DNA of 36,950 nucleotides from Candidatus Gastranaerophilales bacterium (GCA_944326535.1 CALVEJ010000013.1:1-36950), one strand, 5' to 3'. Numbered from the stretch's first letter, positions 6,572 through 15,255 are shown. Notes: generated by a model from the letters alone, not told the origin. A program made the numbers and translations.

Positions 6572-9006
6572 TGGGAGCAATAACAACTATATTTAACGCA
6601 ATTGCAAATATCGCAAAAACTGTCATAAAGTTTTTGGGAACCACCGCATTCAAAATCGGAGGTATTGCGGTAACCTGGGGAAACGTAGGTCAGGCGATTA
6701 TCTACGGCGGTACAGCATTAAGCGCTATTTTGCAAAAGAAATCAGGTGATCTCGGGTCAATATCGCCGACATATCAGGGGTCAATCCAAACACAAACAAA
6801 TCAGGATCTGCCAATACCTTTACTGTACGGCACCTGTAAACTTGCAGGCAACAGAATTTGGCAGGACGAAAATTACACATCTAACATAAAAAGAATCGTT
6901 GCTTTTGCGGAAGGAGAAATCTGTGAATATTCGGATATCAAGCTAAATGACATCCCGATAAACGAAATTGCCGGCATATCAATAAACAGATACTACGGCA
7001 CGGCTGATCAAGAAGTTGATCCTATTGTTGGCGGAGCAACGCACAAAGAAAGAGCGGCTAAAGTCGGTTCCTTAAAAAATGTTGCCTATTTAGCCATTTC
7101 TGTACCAAGAGGAGAAAAAATTGATATAAATTATAACCTCACAGCAATAGTAAAAGGCAGAAAAATCAGAGTTTATCAAAACAAATACCAATACGAAGTA
7201 AAATACTCGGAAAACCCCGCCTGGGTGATGTTTGATTTTCTGACAAGCTACAATGGAATGGGTCTGGCGTGCGGCAAAGACGGAAATATTTCGGAAGATT
7301 TAATAGAAGCGCTCTTTGATCTTGACAGTTTCGTTGAAGCCGCTGCTTACTGTGATGAAATAGTTGAAACAACAACGACGGATGAAAACGGAGAAGAAAA
7401 AACAACAGAATCTCCAAGATTTACATTCAACATGATTTTCGATGCCCAGACCTCGGCAAGAAGCTTGATTGACGAAATTTACCGCTCCTGCAGAGGCGGA
7501 TTATTTGTAAAAGACGGGCGTTTACAGTTCAAAATAGACAAGCCCGAATTCGTAAGCAAAATATTCACGGTAAATGATATTATAAAAGGCTCCGAAACAT
7601 TTCAAACAATACCGCAGGAAGAGCATTATGACATACTAAAATGCTCATATGTGTCACCGGATCATGAATGGCAAAAAGTAGAAGCCACAGCAGAAGTTCC
7701 TGAATACAGGGATTCTGTTCCCATTGAACACAGCGTAAAAATGTACTCCGTAACAAATTTCCAACAGGCATCAAGACTTGCCTGGTATTATATAAATGCA
7801 AAACGAATTCAGCCATACTTTGGAAGTTTTCAAACCGACTATAAAGGGTATGACCTTGAAGTCGGTGATGTAATAAGTTTTGACAGTCTATTGATGGGAC
7901 TTGACAATTATAAGGTCAAAGTAACAAGTGTTATTGACAACGGAAGCGGAATTTTTACAATCAACTGGAGGAGCTATGATGCAAGTCTCTATGACGACAA
8001 ACTCGGCAGCAAAGAGCCAACTGCTCTTATCAGCACAATAACGGATATCGCAAAATATCCCGATGATGTAAAAAACTTTAATGTCGTTCAAAGCAACAAT
8101 CTTTTTAATTTTGTATGGGAACCAAACTCCAATGTAAATGATACATATGAAATCAGAGTCGGTGAACGATGGGAAAACAGCAGTATTGTAAAATCAGGCA
8201 TAACTGACAACAAATTTTCATACGAAATACCGTCTAACGGACTGTTTCAATTCTGGATAAAAGCTTTCAACGGTTACAATTACTCAGAAAATGCAACACT
8301 TGATGTAATAAATGTCGACAGCGTACCAAGTCTGAATGAAATTGTAAAATTCGACATTCTCTCTGACCTTTCAGGGACATACGATGAAAATATAAAAATT
8401 TATCACAATACTTTAAAACTAAAAGAAAACAATGTTCTTTGGGAAACAACAGAACATTACTGGGACAACTCAGGATATTACCAAAACGGCGGCAGATGGG
8501 GTGCTGTCGTTTACAACACAGGAATTTATTACAGTCAGGTTTTTGACATAGGCGCAAAACTTGAAAGCATAACTTCCTTTGATTACTGTTTCACAAGTGC
8601 GGACAGACAAAGCAATGTACTGCTTGAGTGGGCTTATTCTGATGACAATTCAATGTTTACCGACTGGACACCGGTAAATAGCGGAAAATACACCTTCAGA
8701 TATTGCAAGTTCAGAATTACACTACAAGCAAAGAACAACGTACAGACAGTTTTAACCAATTTCGTTGTAAACATTGATGTACCGGACAAAGATCTGGATA
8801 TGGAGCTGGAAATCACTGATCCAAATGGATTAACAATAGAATACAGTTTCATAAATGTACCTTCAATTGTAGCAACAGTAAATGACAATAATGATGCATA
8901 TGTTGTTATTACAGAAAAAACAAATACATATGCAATTTTAAAAGCATACACCAATTCCGGTGAACTCACCACATGCAAGGTAAGTTTACGTGCAAAAGGT
9001 TATTAA
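6571..9006 (+). CDS. Phage tail tip / host-specificity protein (lambda J-like)
   Basis: An 811-residue baseplate hub protein related to lambda gpJ and the RcGTA 'megatron'. It opens with a hydrophobic Ala/Gly-rich helical region (about 1-60), then IPLLYGTCKLAGNRIWQ, typical of the first domain of J-like proteins. The middle contains WVMFDFLTSYNGMGL, SARSLIDEIYRSCRGGLFVK and LEVGDVISFDS, hallmarks of the hub domain. At about 500-590 there is a fibronectin III-like domain (FNFVWEPNSN, TYEIRVGERW, FQFWIKAFNGYNYS). The C-terminal third is beta-rich and may bind receptors. The usual partner between peptidase and J (an I-like protein) is missing. Start ATG follows AGGAGG. Confidence 0.85.
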   Translation: MGAITTIFNAIANIAKTVIKFLGTTAFKIGGIAVTWGNVGQAIIYGGTALSAILQKKSGDLGSISPTYQGSIQTQTNQDLPIPLLYGTCKLAGNRIWQDENYTSNIKRIVAFAEGEICEYSDIKLNDIPINEIAGISINRYYGTADQEVDPIVGGATHKERAAKVGSLKNVAYLAISVPRGEKIDINYNLTAIVKGRKIRVYQNKYQYEVKYSENPAWVMFDFLTSYNGMGLACGKDGNISEDLIEALFDLDSFVEAAAYCDEIVETTTTDENGEEKTTESPRFTFNMIFDAQTSARSLIDEIYRSCRGGLFVKDGRLQFKIDKPEFVSKIFTVNDIIKGSETFQTIPQEEHYDILKCSYVSPDHEWQKVEATAEVPEYRDSVPIEHSVKMYSVTNFQQASRLAWYYINAKRIQPYFGSFQTDYKGYDLEVGDVISFDSLLMGLDNYKVKVTSVIDNGSGIFTINWRSYDASLYDDKLGSKEPTALISTITDIAKYPDDVKNFNVVQSNNLFNFVWEPNSNVNDTYEIRVGERWENSSIVKSGITDNKFSYEIPSNGLFQFWIKAFNGYNYSENATLDVINVDSVPSLNEIVKFDILSDLSGTYDENIKIYHNTLKLKENNVLWETTEHYWDNSGYYQNGGRWGAVVYNTGIYYSQVFDIGAKLESITSFDYCFTSADRQSNVLLEWAYSDDNSMFTDWTPVNSGKYTFRYCKFRITLQAKNNVQTVLTNFVVNIDVPDKDLDMELEITDPNGLTIEYSFINVPSIVATVNDNNDAYVVITEKTNTYAILKAYTNSGELTTCKVSLRAKGY

Positions 9007-9018
9007 GAAAGGATTTTT

Positions 9019-10134
9019 ATGTCAACTAATCAATATACTTGGACGGACAACCCCACTGTCTCCGGGGTTGCCATATGTGATACGGACATTTTAAACGAAT
9101 GTCTGATGCATTTAAAATATGACAAAAAAGAGGGAAACGGTTTTCCTCTTTTTACACCAATGGTTTTTGACCATATTTTAAGCGGAGAAGAGTCTGTAGG
9201 CTGGGCATTACAGGGCTCAGCAGTAACAAATACCTATCCTGATGCCGTTTCCAAAATACAAGAGCTGTATACGGACGGCGTGGAAACAGTTTACAGAAAT
9301 ATAAGCTGCCGCAGATCTGTTGATGGGCGTTATATTGCTGCTATAGAGCAAAAATCCGCCATAGATGAATTGTTTGTTACAACAGGCATTGCTGATTTTT
9401 ACATATGGGACAGTATAAATCAGTTATTCTACCTGCCACGATCAAAATGGTTCAACCAGTTTACTACGGATACCGATTTGGTTAACACTTATAATGAGGC
9501 CGGTCTGCCTAATATTACCGGGACTGCAAACAGCAGTGCAAACAAAGGCGAATTCAATGTTTTTTCCGGTGCGTTCAAAGCCGATACCGGAGCAAGACCT
9601 AATATCAGCGGCAACAGCCCTGCCGGTTATTACGGTTTGTCATTTGATGCTTCCGCATCAAATGATATATATGGAAACTCAGAAACCGTACAGCCAAAAT
9701 CAAGCAACAAACTTTTATATTACAAGGTAGGAAACACTATCTCAAATGAATCAGAAATTGATGTTTCCAATTTAACAAATGATATCTTGCTGTTACAAAA
9801 CAGTAAACTGGATATTGATCTGTCAAACTGTACAAAACCATATGTTACGGAAACGTACTCAAACGGTGCAAGCTGGTATCGTATATACTCTGACGGATGG
9901 TGCGAACAAGGGGGAATTAATGATTGTTATTCAGGCGCCCAAACTACAATTTCTTTACTGAAAAATTATCAGGACAGTAATTATACAGTATTATCGACAT
10001 ACAACGCACCCAATTACGTAGCAGTATCACCGGCATTAGGAGTAAATAATAAACAAACCGGAAGCTTTAATTTATATACCGTCGGCGGTCCCTATGCGTG
10101 GCGTACTTTCGGATACATATCACAAGGAGAATAA
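9019..10134 (+). CDS. Phage tail fibre / receptor-binding protein
   Basis: A 371-residue protein 12 nt after the tail-tip gene. The N-terminus (YTWTDNPTVSGVAICDTD) probably attaches to the tail tip. Residues about 140-170 contain FYLPRSKWFNQF and the collar-like AGLPNITG. The C-terminal 100 residues (RIYSDGWCEQGG, NYTVLSTYN, GPYAWRTFGYISQGE) resemble the small receptor-binding tip domain at the end of many gut phage tail fibres. The Asn/Ser/Gly/Thr-rich composition fits a fibrous trimer. The next gene looks like its accessory protein. Confidence 0.75.
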   Translation: MSTNQYTWTDNPTVSGVAICDTDILNECLMHLKYDKKEGNGFPLFTPMVFDHILSGEESVGWALQGSAVTNTYPDAVSKIQELYTDGVETVYRNISCRRSVDGRYIAAIEQKSAIDELFVTTGIADFYIWDSINQLFYLPRSKWFNQFTTDTDLVNTYNEAGLPNITGTANSSANKGEFNVFSGAFKADTGARPNISGNSPAGYYGLSFDASASNDIYGNSETVQPKSSNKLLYYKVGNTISNESEIDVSNLTNDILLLQNSKLDIDLSNCTKPYVTETYSNGASWYRIYSDGWCEQGGINDCYSGAQTTISLLKNYQDSNYTVLSTYNAPNYVAVSPALGVNNKQTGSFNLYTVGGPYAWRTFGYISQGE

Positions 10135-10137
10135 ACA

Positions 10138-10701
10138 ATGTCATACACATTACAAAAACCATACACACAAATACAAAAAGCTGATTTTATCGTTCTTCAC
10201 AATCACCAAAACGGAAGAAAAATCGAAGAGACCCCCGAAGCCCTTTACGCTCTTGAAGTCGATGAAATTATGCAAGACGGCGAACCGGTTCAAAACCCGA
10301 ACTATGCCCAAGAACAGCTTGCAGCAGTGAAAGAAGCAAAACTTCAAGAAATAAATACAGCGAAAGAACAGGCTTTCAAAGCAGGTTTTTATTTCAACGA
10401 AAAACATTTTGATTGCGACGACAGGGCACAAACGAGACTGTCAGCACAATTCGCAATAGCAAAACCCGATACGGACATTATCTGGCTTGATTATGATTAC
10501 AGCCCCGTTACTTTTACATACGACCAATTTGTGCAGCTTTGCAATACTGCAACAAATATAGTAAGTGCTATTGAATTTCTTACGGGGCAGTATATGAACT
10601 CTGTAGAATCCGCAGCAAGTACAGAAGACGTTAACAATATTACACCAAACTATACATCAGATGCAATAAATACATTTTTATTACAAAACGACAATGAATA
10701 A
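10138..10701 (+). CDS. DUF4376-like tail fibre accessory protein
   Basis: A 187-residue protein whose middle and end match the layout of the DUF4376 domain: a lysine-rich helix (VKEAKLQEINTAKEQAFKAG), then FYFNEKHFDCDDRAQTRLSAQ and WLDYDYSPVTFTYDQF. Proteins with this domain are usually encoded directly after tail fibre genes and may act as fibre chaperones or tip components; the mechanism is not established. The spacing to the fibre gene is 3 nt, which supports co-translation. The Asn/Thr-rich C-terminus (about 155-187) appears disordered. Confidence 0.65.
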   Translation: MSYTLQKPYTQIQKADFIVLHNHQNGRKIEETPEALYALEVDEIMQDGEPVQNPNYAQEQLAAVKEAKLQEINTAKEQAFKAGFYFNEKHFDCDDRAQTRLSAQFAIAKPDTDIIWLDYDYSPVTFTYDQFVQLCNTATNIVSAIEFLTGQYMNSVESAASTEDVNNITPNYTSDAINTFLLQNDNE

Positions 10702-10715
10702 AGAAAGGAAAAATC

Positions 10716-10928
10716 ATGCAGGAAGAAACTAAACAAAAACTAAAACAAGAAGGTCTCAAATACGCAGAAAATCTTACAACAGAAAGTGTTGAGTGTGTAT
10801 TTAACCTTTTGGATATTATTATCAAAGACAGTGAAAACAAAATAGATGATATGTTTCTCGGTGTTTTAGAACCGTTGAAAACAATTCTGCTGCAATACGT
10901 TGATAAAATAGACGGAGTTCAAAACTAA
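10716..10928 (+). CDS. Small phage protein, unknown
   Basis: A 70-residue acidic, helical protein I do not recognise. It has good AAAGGA ribosome-site spacing and a stop codon that overlaps the next start (TAATG). It lacks a membrane segment and is predicted to be nearly all helix. Its place between tail fibre and lysis genes suggests a late function, possibly linked to lysis control. Confidence 0.6.
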   Translation: MQEETKQKLKQEGLKYAENLTTESVECVFNLLDIIIKDSENKIDDMFLGVLEPLKTILLQYVDKIDGVQN

Positions 10929-11179
10929 TGGCTATTTTACCCTATGAAACAGCAATAAAATCAATCGGCGATTTTTTCAAAAGCATTTTTGATTTTGCAA
11001 AAACATCCAAAGAGCATCAATCCGAGACGGAAATAATAAGAGATAAAAGAGATTACAAAGAAGCTACGGATATAGCCGAAAAGATTATAAACATTGCACA
11101 GAAATACAAGCAGGAAATGACTTTTGCCGACAGGCTTAAGTTTGTCCGGCTCTCAGAAAAATTTCAAACCCGAAACTAG
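10928..11179 (+). CDS. Small phage protein, unknown
   Basis: An 83-residue helical protein. The first 25 residues (MAILPYETAIKSIGDFFKSI) could form an amphipathic helix; the rest is charged (TEIIRDKRDYKEATDIAEKI). It overlaps the previous stop by one base, which suggests translational coupling. It is followed 8 nt later by a one-TM protein and the muramidase, so a lysis-accessory role is possible, but no family is recognised. Confidence 0.6.
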   Translation: MAILPYETAIKSIGDFFKSIFDFAKTSKEHQSETEIIRDKRDYKEATDIAEKIINIAQKYKQEMTFADRLKFVRLSEKFQTRN

Positions 11180-11187
11180 GAGGAGAA

Positions 11188-11436
11188 ATGCTTAAAGTAG
11201 TTGAGTATGCGCCTGTGATTATTGTGGTTATGGGCTTTTTTATTGCATACAAAATATTTGTAACTCCTCAGCAGCTCACAGAACTAAAATCAGAATTGAT
11301 TGAATATATAGCAGATCATTACGTATCCGACAAAACATACAGAGAAAATCACAGAAACCTTCAAGAACAGCTTGCGCTGATTCATCAGGATATAAATGAT
11401 GTAAAAAACCTGCTTATTCAAAAAAGAGGAGACTAA
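11188..11436 (+). CDS. One-TM phage protein, possible holin or spanin
   Basis: An 82-residue protein with an N-terminal hydrophobic segment (about residues 7-26, YAPVIIVVMGFFIAYKIFV) and a long charged helical tail ending in ALIHQDINDVKNLLIQKRGD. Size, topology and a start codon 1 nt after which the muramidase begins are those of small lysis-cassette membrane proteins. It could be a single-TM holin or an inner-membrane spanin-like protein; the sequence does not decide. It has a strong AGGAGGAG ribosome site. Confidence 0.55.
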   Translation: MLKVVEYAPVIIVVMGFFIAYKIFVTPQQLTELKSELIEYIADHYVSDKTYRENHRNLQEQLALIHQDINDVKNLLIQKRGD

Positions 11437-11437
11437 A

Positions 11438-11893
11438 ATGGATGAACTTTTTTTTAAAGCACTGAAATTTGTTCTCAAATGGGAAGGAGGATACGTAAAC
11501 AACCCTAATGACAAAGGAGGAGCTACAAATAAAGGAATTACACAATACACATACAACAATTGGCTCAAATCACACTGCTTGCAGCCCAGAGATGTCAAAT
11601 TTATTACAGATGACGAAGTTCAGCAGATTTATTACAAAAATTACTGGCTCAAAGCAGGATGTGACAAAATGTCACCCAAATTTGCGATTTTGGCTTTTGA
11701 CACAGCTGTCAATATGGGTGTCTCCAGAGTACAGCAGTTTATGAAAGCAGCAAACTGGACAGATATTGACAAGTTTTTCAATGCCAGAGAAGAAAAATAT
11801 AAGGAGTTTGCAAAATACGGAAACCAAAAAATATTTCTTAAAGGGTGGCTCAACAGATTAAACAGCCTAAAACAATTTATAGCTGAATATTAA
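11438..11893 (+). CDS. Endolysin, GH108-type N-acetylmuramidase
   Basis: A 151-residue peptidoglycan hydrolase. The start matches the GH108 (ZliS-type) family: a helix ending in LKWEGGYVNNPNDKGG, with the catalytic glutamate of EGGY at residue 17, then ATNKGITQYTY. Further family-like segments are DEVQQIYYKNYW and FAILAFDTAVNMG. It would cut the glycan backbone at the end of the lytic cycle. It has no signal peptide, so release needs a holin, presumably the preceding membrane protein. Length is a little below the usual 170-180 residues because the C-terminal domain is short (FLKGWLNRLNSLKQFI). This is the last gene of the phage operon. Confidence 0.85.
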   Translation: MDELFFKALKFVLKWEGGYVNNPNDKGGATNKGITQYTYNNWLKSHCLQPRDVKFITDDEVQQIYYKNYWLKAGCDKMSPKFAILAFDTAVNMGVSRVQQFMKAANWTDIDKFFNAREEKYKEFAKYGNQKIFLKGWLNRLNSLKQFIAEY

Positions 11894-11912
11894 ACCTTCC
11901 GCCATAATTTTT

Positions 11913-11945
11913 GCCCGTCTTGAAAAATCAAGACGGGCTTTTTTT
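11913..11945 (+). terminator. Intrinsic terminator of the phage late operon
   Basis: A perfect 10-bp stem GCCCGTCTTG / CAAGACGGGC with a 6-nt loop, followed by seven T residues (11939-11945). It starts 20 nt after the endolysin stop and ends the plus-strand phage transcript just before the stop codon of the convergent yjbQ gene. Confidence 0.9.
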
Positions 11946-11954
11946 ATGCAAATT

Positions 11955-12371
11955 TTATGTAATTATTTGAACATATATATTTCTGGAGCGTGGTTTATTG
12001 TCAAAATCAACAAGAACAATCTGCTGCCAGGTTCCCAACAAAAGCGCTCCGTCAACAAGAGGAATAGAAACAGAACTTCCGAATATCGCTGCCCTGATAT
12101 GTGCATACCCGTTACCGTCATGCCAGGTATCATCATGGTGATAATCTCTATCCATGGGAACAATACTGTCCAATATATCAGGCAAATCCTTTATCAGCCC
12201 GGGTTCGTATTCCACCGTCGTAATAGATGCCGTACTTCCGGCAAGAGCAACGACAATGTTTCCGTTTTTAATGTTATGATTGTATACTGCGGACTTTACT
12301 TTTTGGGTAATATCAATAATATCTGTAAATCCTTTTGTATTGATTAAAAAGTGTTCCGTATAAACAGCCAT
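11955..12371 (-). CDS. yjbQ: YjbQ family protein (UPF0047)
   Basis: A 138-residue member of the YjbQ family, full length. The signature runs through the protein: VALAGSTASITTVEYEPGL, YHHDDTWHDGNGYAHIRAA, and LLLGTWQQIVLVDFDNKPR. Escherichia coli YjbQ shows weak thiamine phosphate synthase activity in genetic tests, but the physiological role is unsettled. The gene starts 2 nt after the stop of the upstream serpin-like gene, so the two are probably co-transcribed, although no functional link is obvious. It is the first clearly chromosomal gene to the right of the phage module. Confidence 0.9.
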   Translation of the reverse strand: MAVYTEHFLINTKGFTDIIDITQKVKSAVYNHNIKNGNIVVALAGSTASITTVEYEPGLIKDLPDILDSIVPMDRDYHHDDTWHDGNGYAHIRAAIFGSSVSIPLVDGALLLGTWQQIVLVDFDNKPRSRNIYVQIIT

Positions 12372-12373
12372 TT

Positions 12374-13441
12374 TTATTTAACCTCTCCCTGATACTTATA
12401 CAAATCCATATTGTTTACTCTCAATGCAAAATACGGCATTGATTTATCTTTTTCTTTCATAAACAGATAAAACGTTTTGTTAAAGAACAGATTTCTGCCT
12501 CTTTTTTCCACTGTCATAGGCATGGACATTGTCATTATATTCATGACAGCTTCGCTTTTGAGTTTTACACCTGTATTATTCATATTAAAATCAGCCGTCT
12601 GCATCGCCTGTGCGATATACAATCTTTCATCCGTTGTGTTATTAAGAATTTCCTTATTACACAATTCGTCATAGTTTGTATAATTCTTGAATGTCATAAA
12701 AGGAACCATCAATCTGTCGCCGGCAGAAAATTTCTTTTCTCCTCTATATTTTTGAGCTTTTTTGTTCAATGCCTGATATACTTTGTCAAAAGTCTTTTTT
12801 GTATTGGTTCTGTACAAAATAACTTCATCATTATCAGATTTCAAAGCTACCGCATAATCAAACGGAGAGTTGTAGAACAAGACATCTACGCTATCAAACA
12901 TAGCCTGACGGCTTTGTTTGTCAATACCGAAATATTTTACTTTTGTTTTGCTGTTATTAAAGCTTTCTTCTTTCAAGATATCGTATCTTGCCAAAAATTT
13001 GAAATCTTTTTTAAGCATTGCATACATCAAATATGCATTGTTAGGGTCATTCCAGTTTATCCTATCAAGCAATTCGCTTTTTTCTTCAAACTTTTCCCAG
13101 ATTGCTTTTTCAATCCGCGCTTTCAAAGCCAATGAAGTTCTGCCGTAAGCTGTATAATAAGAATTTTCCGAAAGCATTTCTTTTTTAAATGCCTGCTTAT
13201 TAAGTTCTTCAGCGAGTTTTGATTTTTCATTTTTAAATACAACAGGACCTTTCAAAATATTGTCCATAAAATCATTCCACACAAGCTGAAATGTACCGAC
13301 CCACAGTCTGTCAGGTGATTGAGTATCAGCGGAGAAAACAGGCAGCATTTTTACACTTTGAATTTTTGCATCTTTTGCAAAAGCTGAAGCACCTGCAAAT
13401 ATAACAATAGCTGAAAAAAGCAGTACAATCAGTTTTTTCAT
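12374..13441 (-). CDS. Secreted serpin-like protein
   Basis: A 355-residue protein with a clear signal peptide (MKKLIVLLFSAIVIFAGASA, cleavage near residue 22). The last 90 residues read like a serpin C-terminus: ERLYIAQAMQTADFNMNNTG corresponds to the 'LYIS..hKA.ieVnEeGT' strand before the reactive loop. Next comes a loop of about 25 residues (VKLKSEAVMNIMTMSMPM), then LFFNKTFYLFMKEKD for the 'FnadrPFlF.I.d' strand and PYFALRVNNM for 'ilF.GrV.nP'. The hinge lacks the run of small residues that inhibitory serpins need, so it may not inhibit proteases. Length agrees with the serpin fold. It has a strong AGGAGG ribosome site. The N-terminal half is divergent, so the assignment is not final. Confidence 0.55.
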   Translation of the reverse strand: MKKLIVLLFSAIVIFAGASAFAKDAKIQSVKMLPVFSADTQSPDRLWVGTFQLVWNDFMDNILKGPVVFKNEKSKLAEELNKQAFKKEMLSENSYYTAYGRTSLALKARIEKAIWEKFEEKSELLDRINWNDPNNAYLMYAMLKKDFKFLARYDILKEESFNNSKTKVKYFGIDKQSRQAMFDSVDVLFYNSPFDYAVALKSDNDEVILYRTNTKKTFDKVYQALNKKAQKYRGEKKFSAGDRLMVPFMTFKNYTNYDELCNKEILNNTTDERLYIAQAMQTADFNMNNTGVKLKSEAVMNIMTMSMPMTVEKRGRNLFFNKTFYLFMKEKDKSMPYFALRVNNMDLYKYQGEVK

Positions 13442-13480
13442 ATATTAACCTCCTAAAGTCCTGTTATACAAAAAATAAAA

Positions 13481-13510
13481 GACAGGTGAAATTACCTGCC
13501 TTTATTTTAA
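13481..13510 (-). terminator. Hairpin with T-rich tails on both strands
   Basis: ACAGGT/ACCTGC-type arms (13481-13487 with 13494-13500, one mismatch) form a short stem with a 6-nt loop. On the minus strand it is followed by TTTTATTTTTT, which fits an intrinsic terminator of the upstream 83-residue protein gene. The plus-strand side is also T-rich. Confidence 0.6.
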
Positions 13511-13521
13511 TCTGGTAAAAT

Positions 13522-13773
13522 TTAAACTTCAAGAAATAAACGTCTTCCGACAATATTGGGTTTTCCGTTGTAATAACCCGCAAAATAACCGCCCCTTACC
13601 GGATTATTTTTACCATAGAAATTTGAATTTACTGATGCATTTGACATAAAAGGGTTTGATGATTGTGATGCAAAAGGATTTACCGCAGTAGACCTGACAG
13701 CACCCACAGCAGTAGATTTTGACGTGGACGGAGTCAGCGCTTTTGAAATAAATCCGACAAGATTTTCAATCAT
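13522..13773 (-). CDS. Small lineage-specific protein, unknown
   Basis: An 83-residue protein I do not recognise. The N-terminus (MIENLVGFISKALTP) could be an amphipathic helix. The middle is a low-complexity Ser/Asn/Ala region with two NPF motifs (AVNPFASQSSNPFMSN), followed by Gly/Tyr-rich GGYFAGYYNGKPN. It has its own promoter and terminator and a good AAAGGT-type ribosome site, so it is likely expressed. It is monocistronic. Confidence 0.6.
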   Translation of the reverse strand: MIENLVGFISKALTPSTSKSTAVGAVRSTAVNPFASQSSNPFMSNASVNSNFYGKNNPVRGGYFAGYYNGKPNIVGRRLFLEV

Positions 13774-13878
13774 AATTTACCTTTCTTTTCTCAGCACCGG
13801 GGATTTTGTATCTGAGCTTTTCACACCTAATTTATTAACATCTTAATTAATAATGACAAATTATTTGTAGTCATGTTT

Positions 13879-13906
13879 ATTATAATACATTATTACAATT
13901 TGTTAA
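13879..13906 (-). promoter_or_regulatory. Sigma-70-type promoter for the 83-residue protein
   Basis: On the minus strand TTAACA (13906-13901) and TATAAT (13884-13879) are separated by 16 nt. Transcription would start about 100 nt before the start codon at 13773, leaving an unusually long leader. Confidence 0.55.
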
Positions 13907-13987
13907 GTGTTTTTTTGAAAAAATCACCTATTATACGTATGCATATTCATCCCAAAAGTGCAAGAATAGACAAAGGAGGAGTACAAA

Positions 13988-14194
13988 ATGACAAAAAAAT
14001 GTCCGTTCAATTTTGATGAATGCACCAGAGAATGTGCATTATTTATTGCGGAAGAAGACCTGAATGAACTTGTCTCAAACAGACTGACAAGCATTGGTGT
14101 GTTCGACAAACAAAACGGAATGTGCTCATTCAGACACCACGCTCTCGCAAAAAGCAGAGAAATTTTTGAAAAAAGCCAATCAAACAAATTCTAG
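13988..14194 (+). CDS. Small cysteine-containing protein, unknown
   Basis: A 68-residue protein with four cysteines at residues 5, 12, 16 and 46, in CPFNFDECTRECALFI and GMCSFRHH. The CPx6Cx3CAL...C spacing, with nearby histidines, suggests zinc or an iron-sulphur site; similar tiny Cys proteins occur in many gut bacteria and phages. It has a very strong ribosome site (AAAGGAGGAG, 7 nt upstream). The stop codon overlaps the right arm of the terminator, giving a compact single-gene unit. Confidence 0.65.
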   Translation: MTKKCPFNFDECTRECALFIAEEDLNELVSNRLTSIGVFDKQNGMCSFRHHALAKSREIFEKSQSNKF

Positions 14195-14202
14195 GCTTTT
14201 TT
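14169..14202 (+). terminator. Terminator overlapping the stop codon of the Cys protein
   Basis: Arms AAAAAAGCC (14169-14177) and GGCTTTTTT (14194-14202) pair perfectly over 9 bp around a 16-nt loop. The last base of the stop codon is the first base of the right arm. Confidence 0.7.
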
Positions 14203-14253
14203 AAAAATTTCGTTATACTTAATAATATAAGTATTTTAATTCCGGAAGAACAA

Positions 14254-15249
14254 ATGAATGAAATAGGTCTCGGACAATTTATAAAAAACGTGTTCGACTA
14301 CAGCACCGGGAAACAACCAGCGCAGCAGCCCGGCAAAGTTGCCAACGAAAATTTTCAAAAAGCGCAGAATGAAGCCCTAAGACAGCTAAATCAAACCGTT
14401 CAGAATATAACCCAAAATCTTGTTCAACAACAAGATATTTTGTATACTCAAATGCAGCTAAAACAACTCTCAAACATTGAACGGTCAATGCTGCTCAAGA
14501 GTTTGTTTGCTTTTCCCGAAAATATAAAGGATATTATTGCCTTTCTTGCAGCAGAAAACAAAGCAATGACGGCAAAAGAGATACAGCTTTTGATGACACA
14601 GCCGATGGACATTTCAAAATTGATTGTCCTGCTTCAAACACACGGAAAGTCCGCTCTTGAAAAAGTAACAAAAATGATTGCGATAATGAACCAATCCGGA
14701 ATATACAACACCCAGCAGCTCAAAGAAATGTCCGTTCTGATAAATGCCTGTATTCCCGCAAATGATGCAAGTGCGGCTCAGGTTTTGAAAAGTTTTATGC
14801 TTATGTATCTTCCCTGGCTTCCGATTAACGCCGCATCAGATTTTAATGCATCATTTGAAAATGCTGATGAAAAAAAAGCTTCATCTGATGAAGACTCTAT
14901 TTTTATCTATATAACAACAAAAAACTACGGACTTGTAAAAATACTTTTATACAAAGATGAAGGCAGTTTCAATATTGATATAAACTGCTGCGAGAATTTT
15001 CCGAAAGAAAAATTTAATGCATCAATAAGCGAAAAAAGCGAAGACGCCTCGTTAAACCTGAAAGCCAAAGTTTTATACACAACAAGAAAAAACACCGATG
15101 ACGACAAGAATACAGAGCCCAAGGTTGAGTTTTCAAAATCCTCCAAAATCACTCCGCAGCTTTTGATTATCATACATGCGTTGATAAAAATCGTTATGGA
15201 AATAGACTCACAGGGTTCTCTTGAAGAAACACGAAAAGAGTCGCTTTAA
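14254..15249 (+). CDS. Hypothetical protein, faint FliK C-domain resemblance
   Basis: A 331-residue cytoplasmic protein. Residues 1-110 are Gln/Asn-rich and helical (ALRQLNQTVQNITQNLVQQQ), then follow alpha-helical repeats with KSLFAFPENIKDIIAFLAAE. Around residues 215-250 a small alpha-beta section (SIFIYITTKNYGLVKILLYK, GSFNIDINC) faintly resembles the C-terminal domain of flagellar hook-length protein FliK, where a strand pair precedes a helix. No flagellar genes are nearby, so I leave it unnamed. The stop lies 6 nt from the convergent gene. The ribosome site (GGAAGA) is moderate. Confidence 0.6.
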   Translation: MNEIGLGQFIKNVFDYSTGKQPAQQPGKVANENFQKAQNEALRQLNQTVQNITQNLVQQQDILYTQMQLKQLSNIERSMLLKSLFAFPENIKDIIAFLAAENKAMTAKEIQLLMTQPMDISKLIVLLQTHGKSALEKVTKMIAIMNQSGIYNTQQLKEMSVLINACIPANDASAAQVLKSFMLMYLPWLPINAASDFNASFENADEKKASSDEDSIFIYITTKNYGLVKILLYKDEGSFNIDINCCENFPKEKFNASISEKSEDASLNLKAKVLYTTRKNTDDDKNTEPKVEFSKSSKITPQLLIIIHALIKIVMEIDSQGSLEETRKESL

Positions 15250-15255
15250 AAAATC

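Noticed and set aside
14254..15249. Naming this protein FliK
   Set aside because: Only a short beta-strand/helix section is reminiscent, the Gln-rich N-terminus is not diagnostic, and no flagellar genes are nearby.
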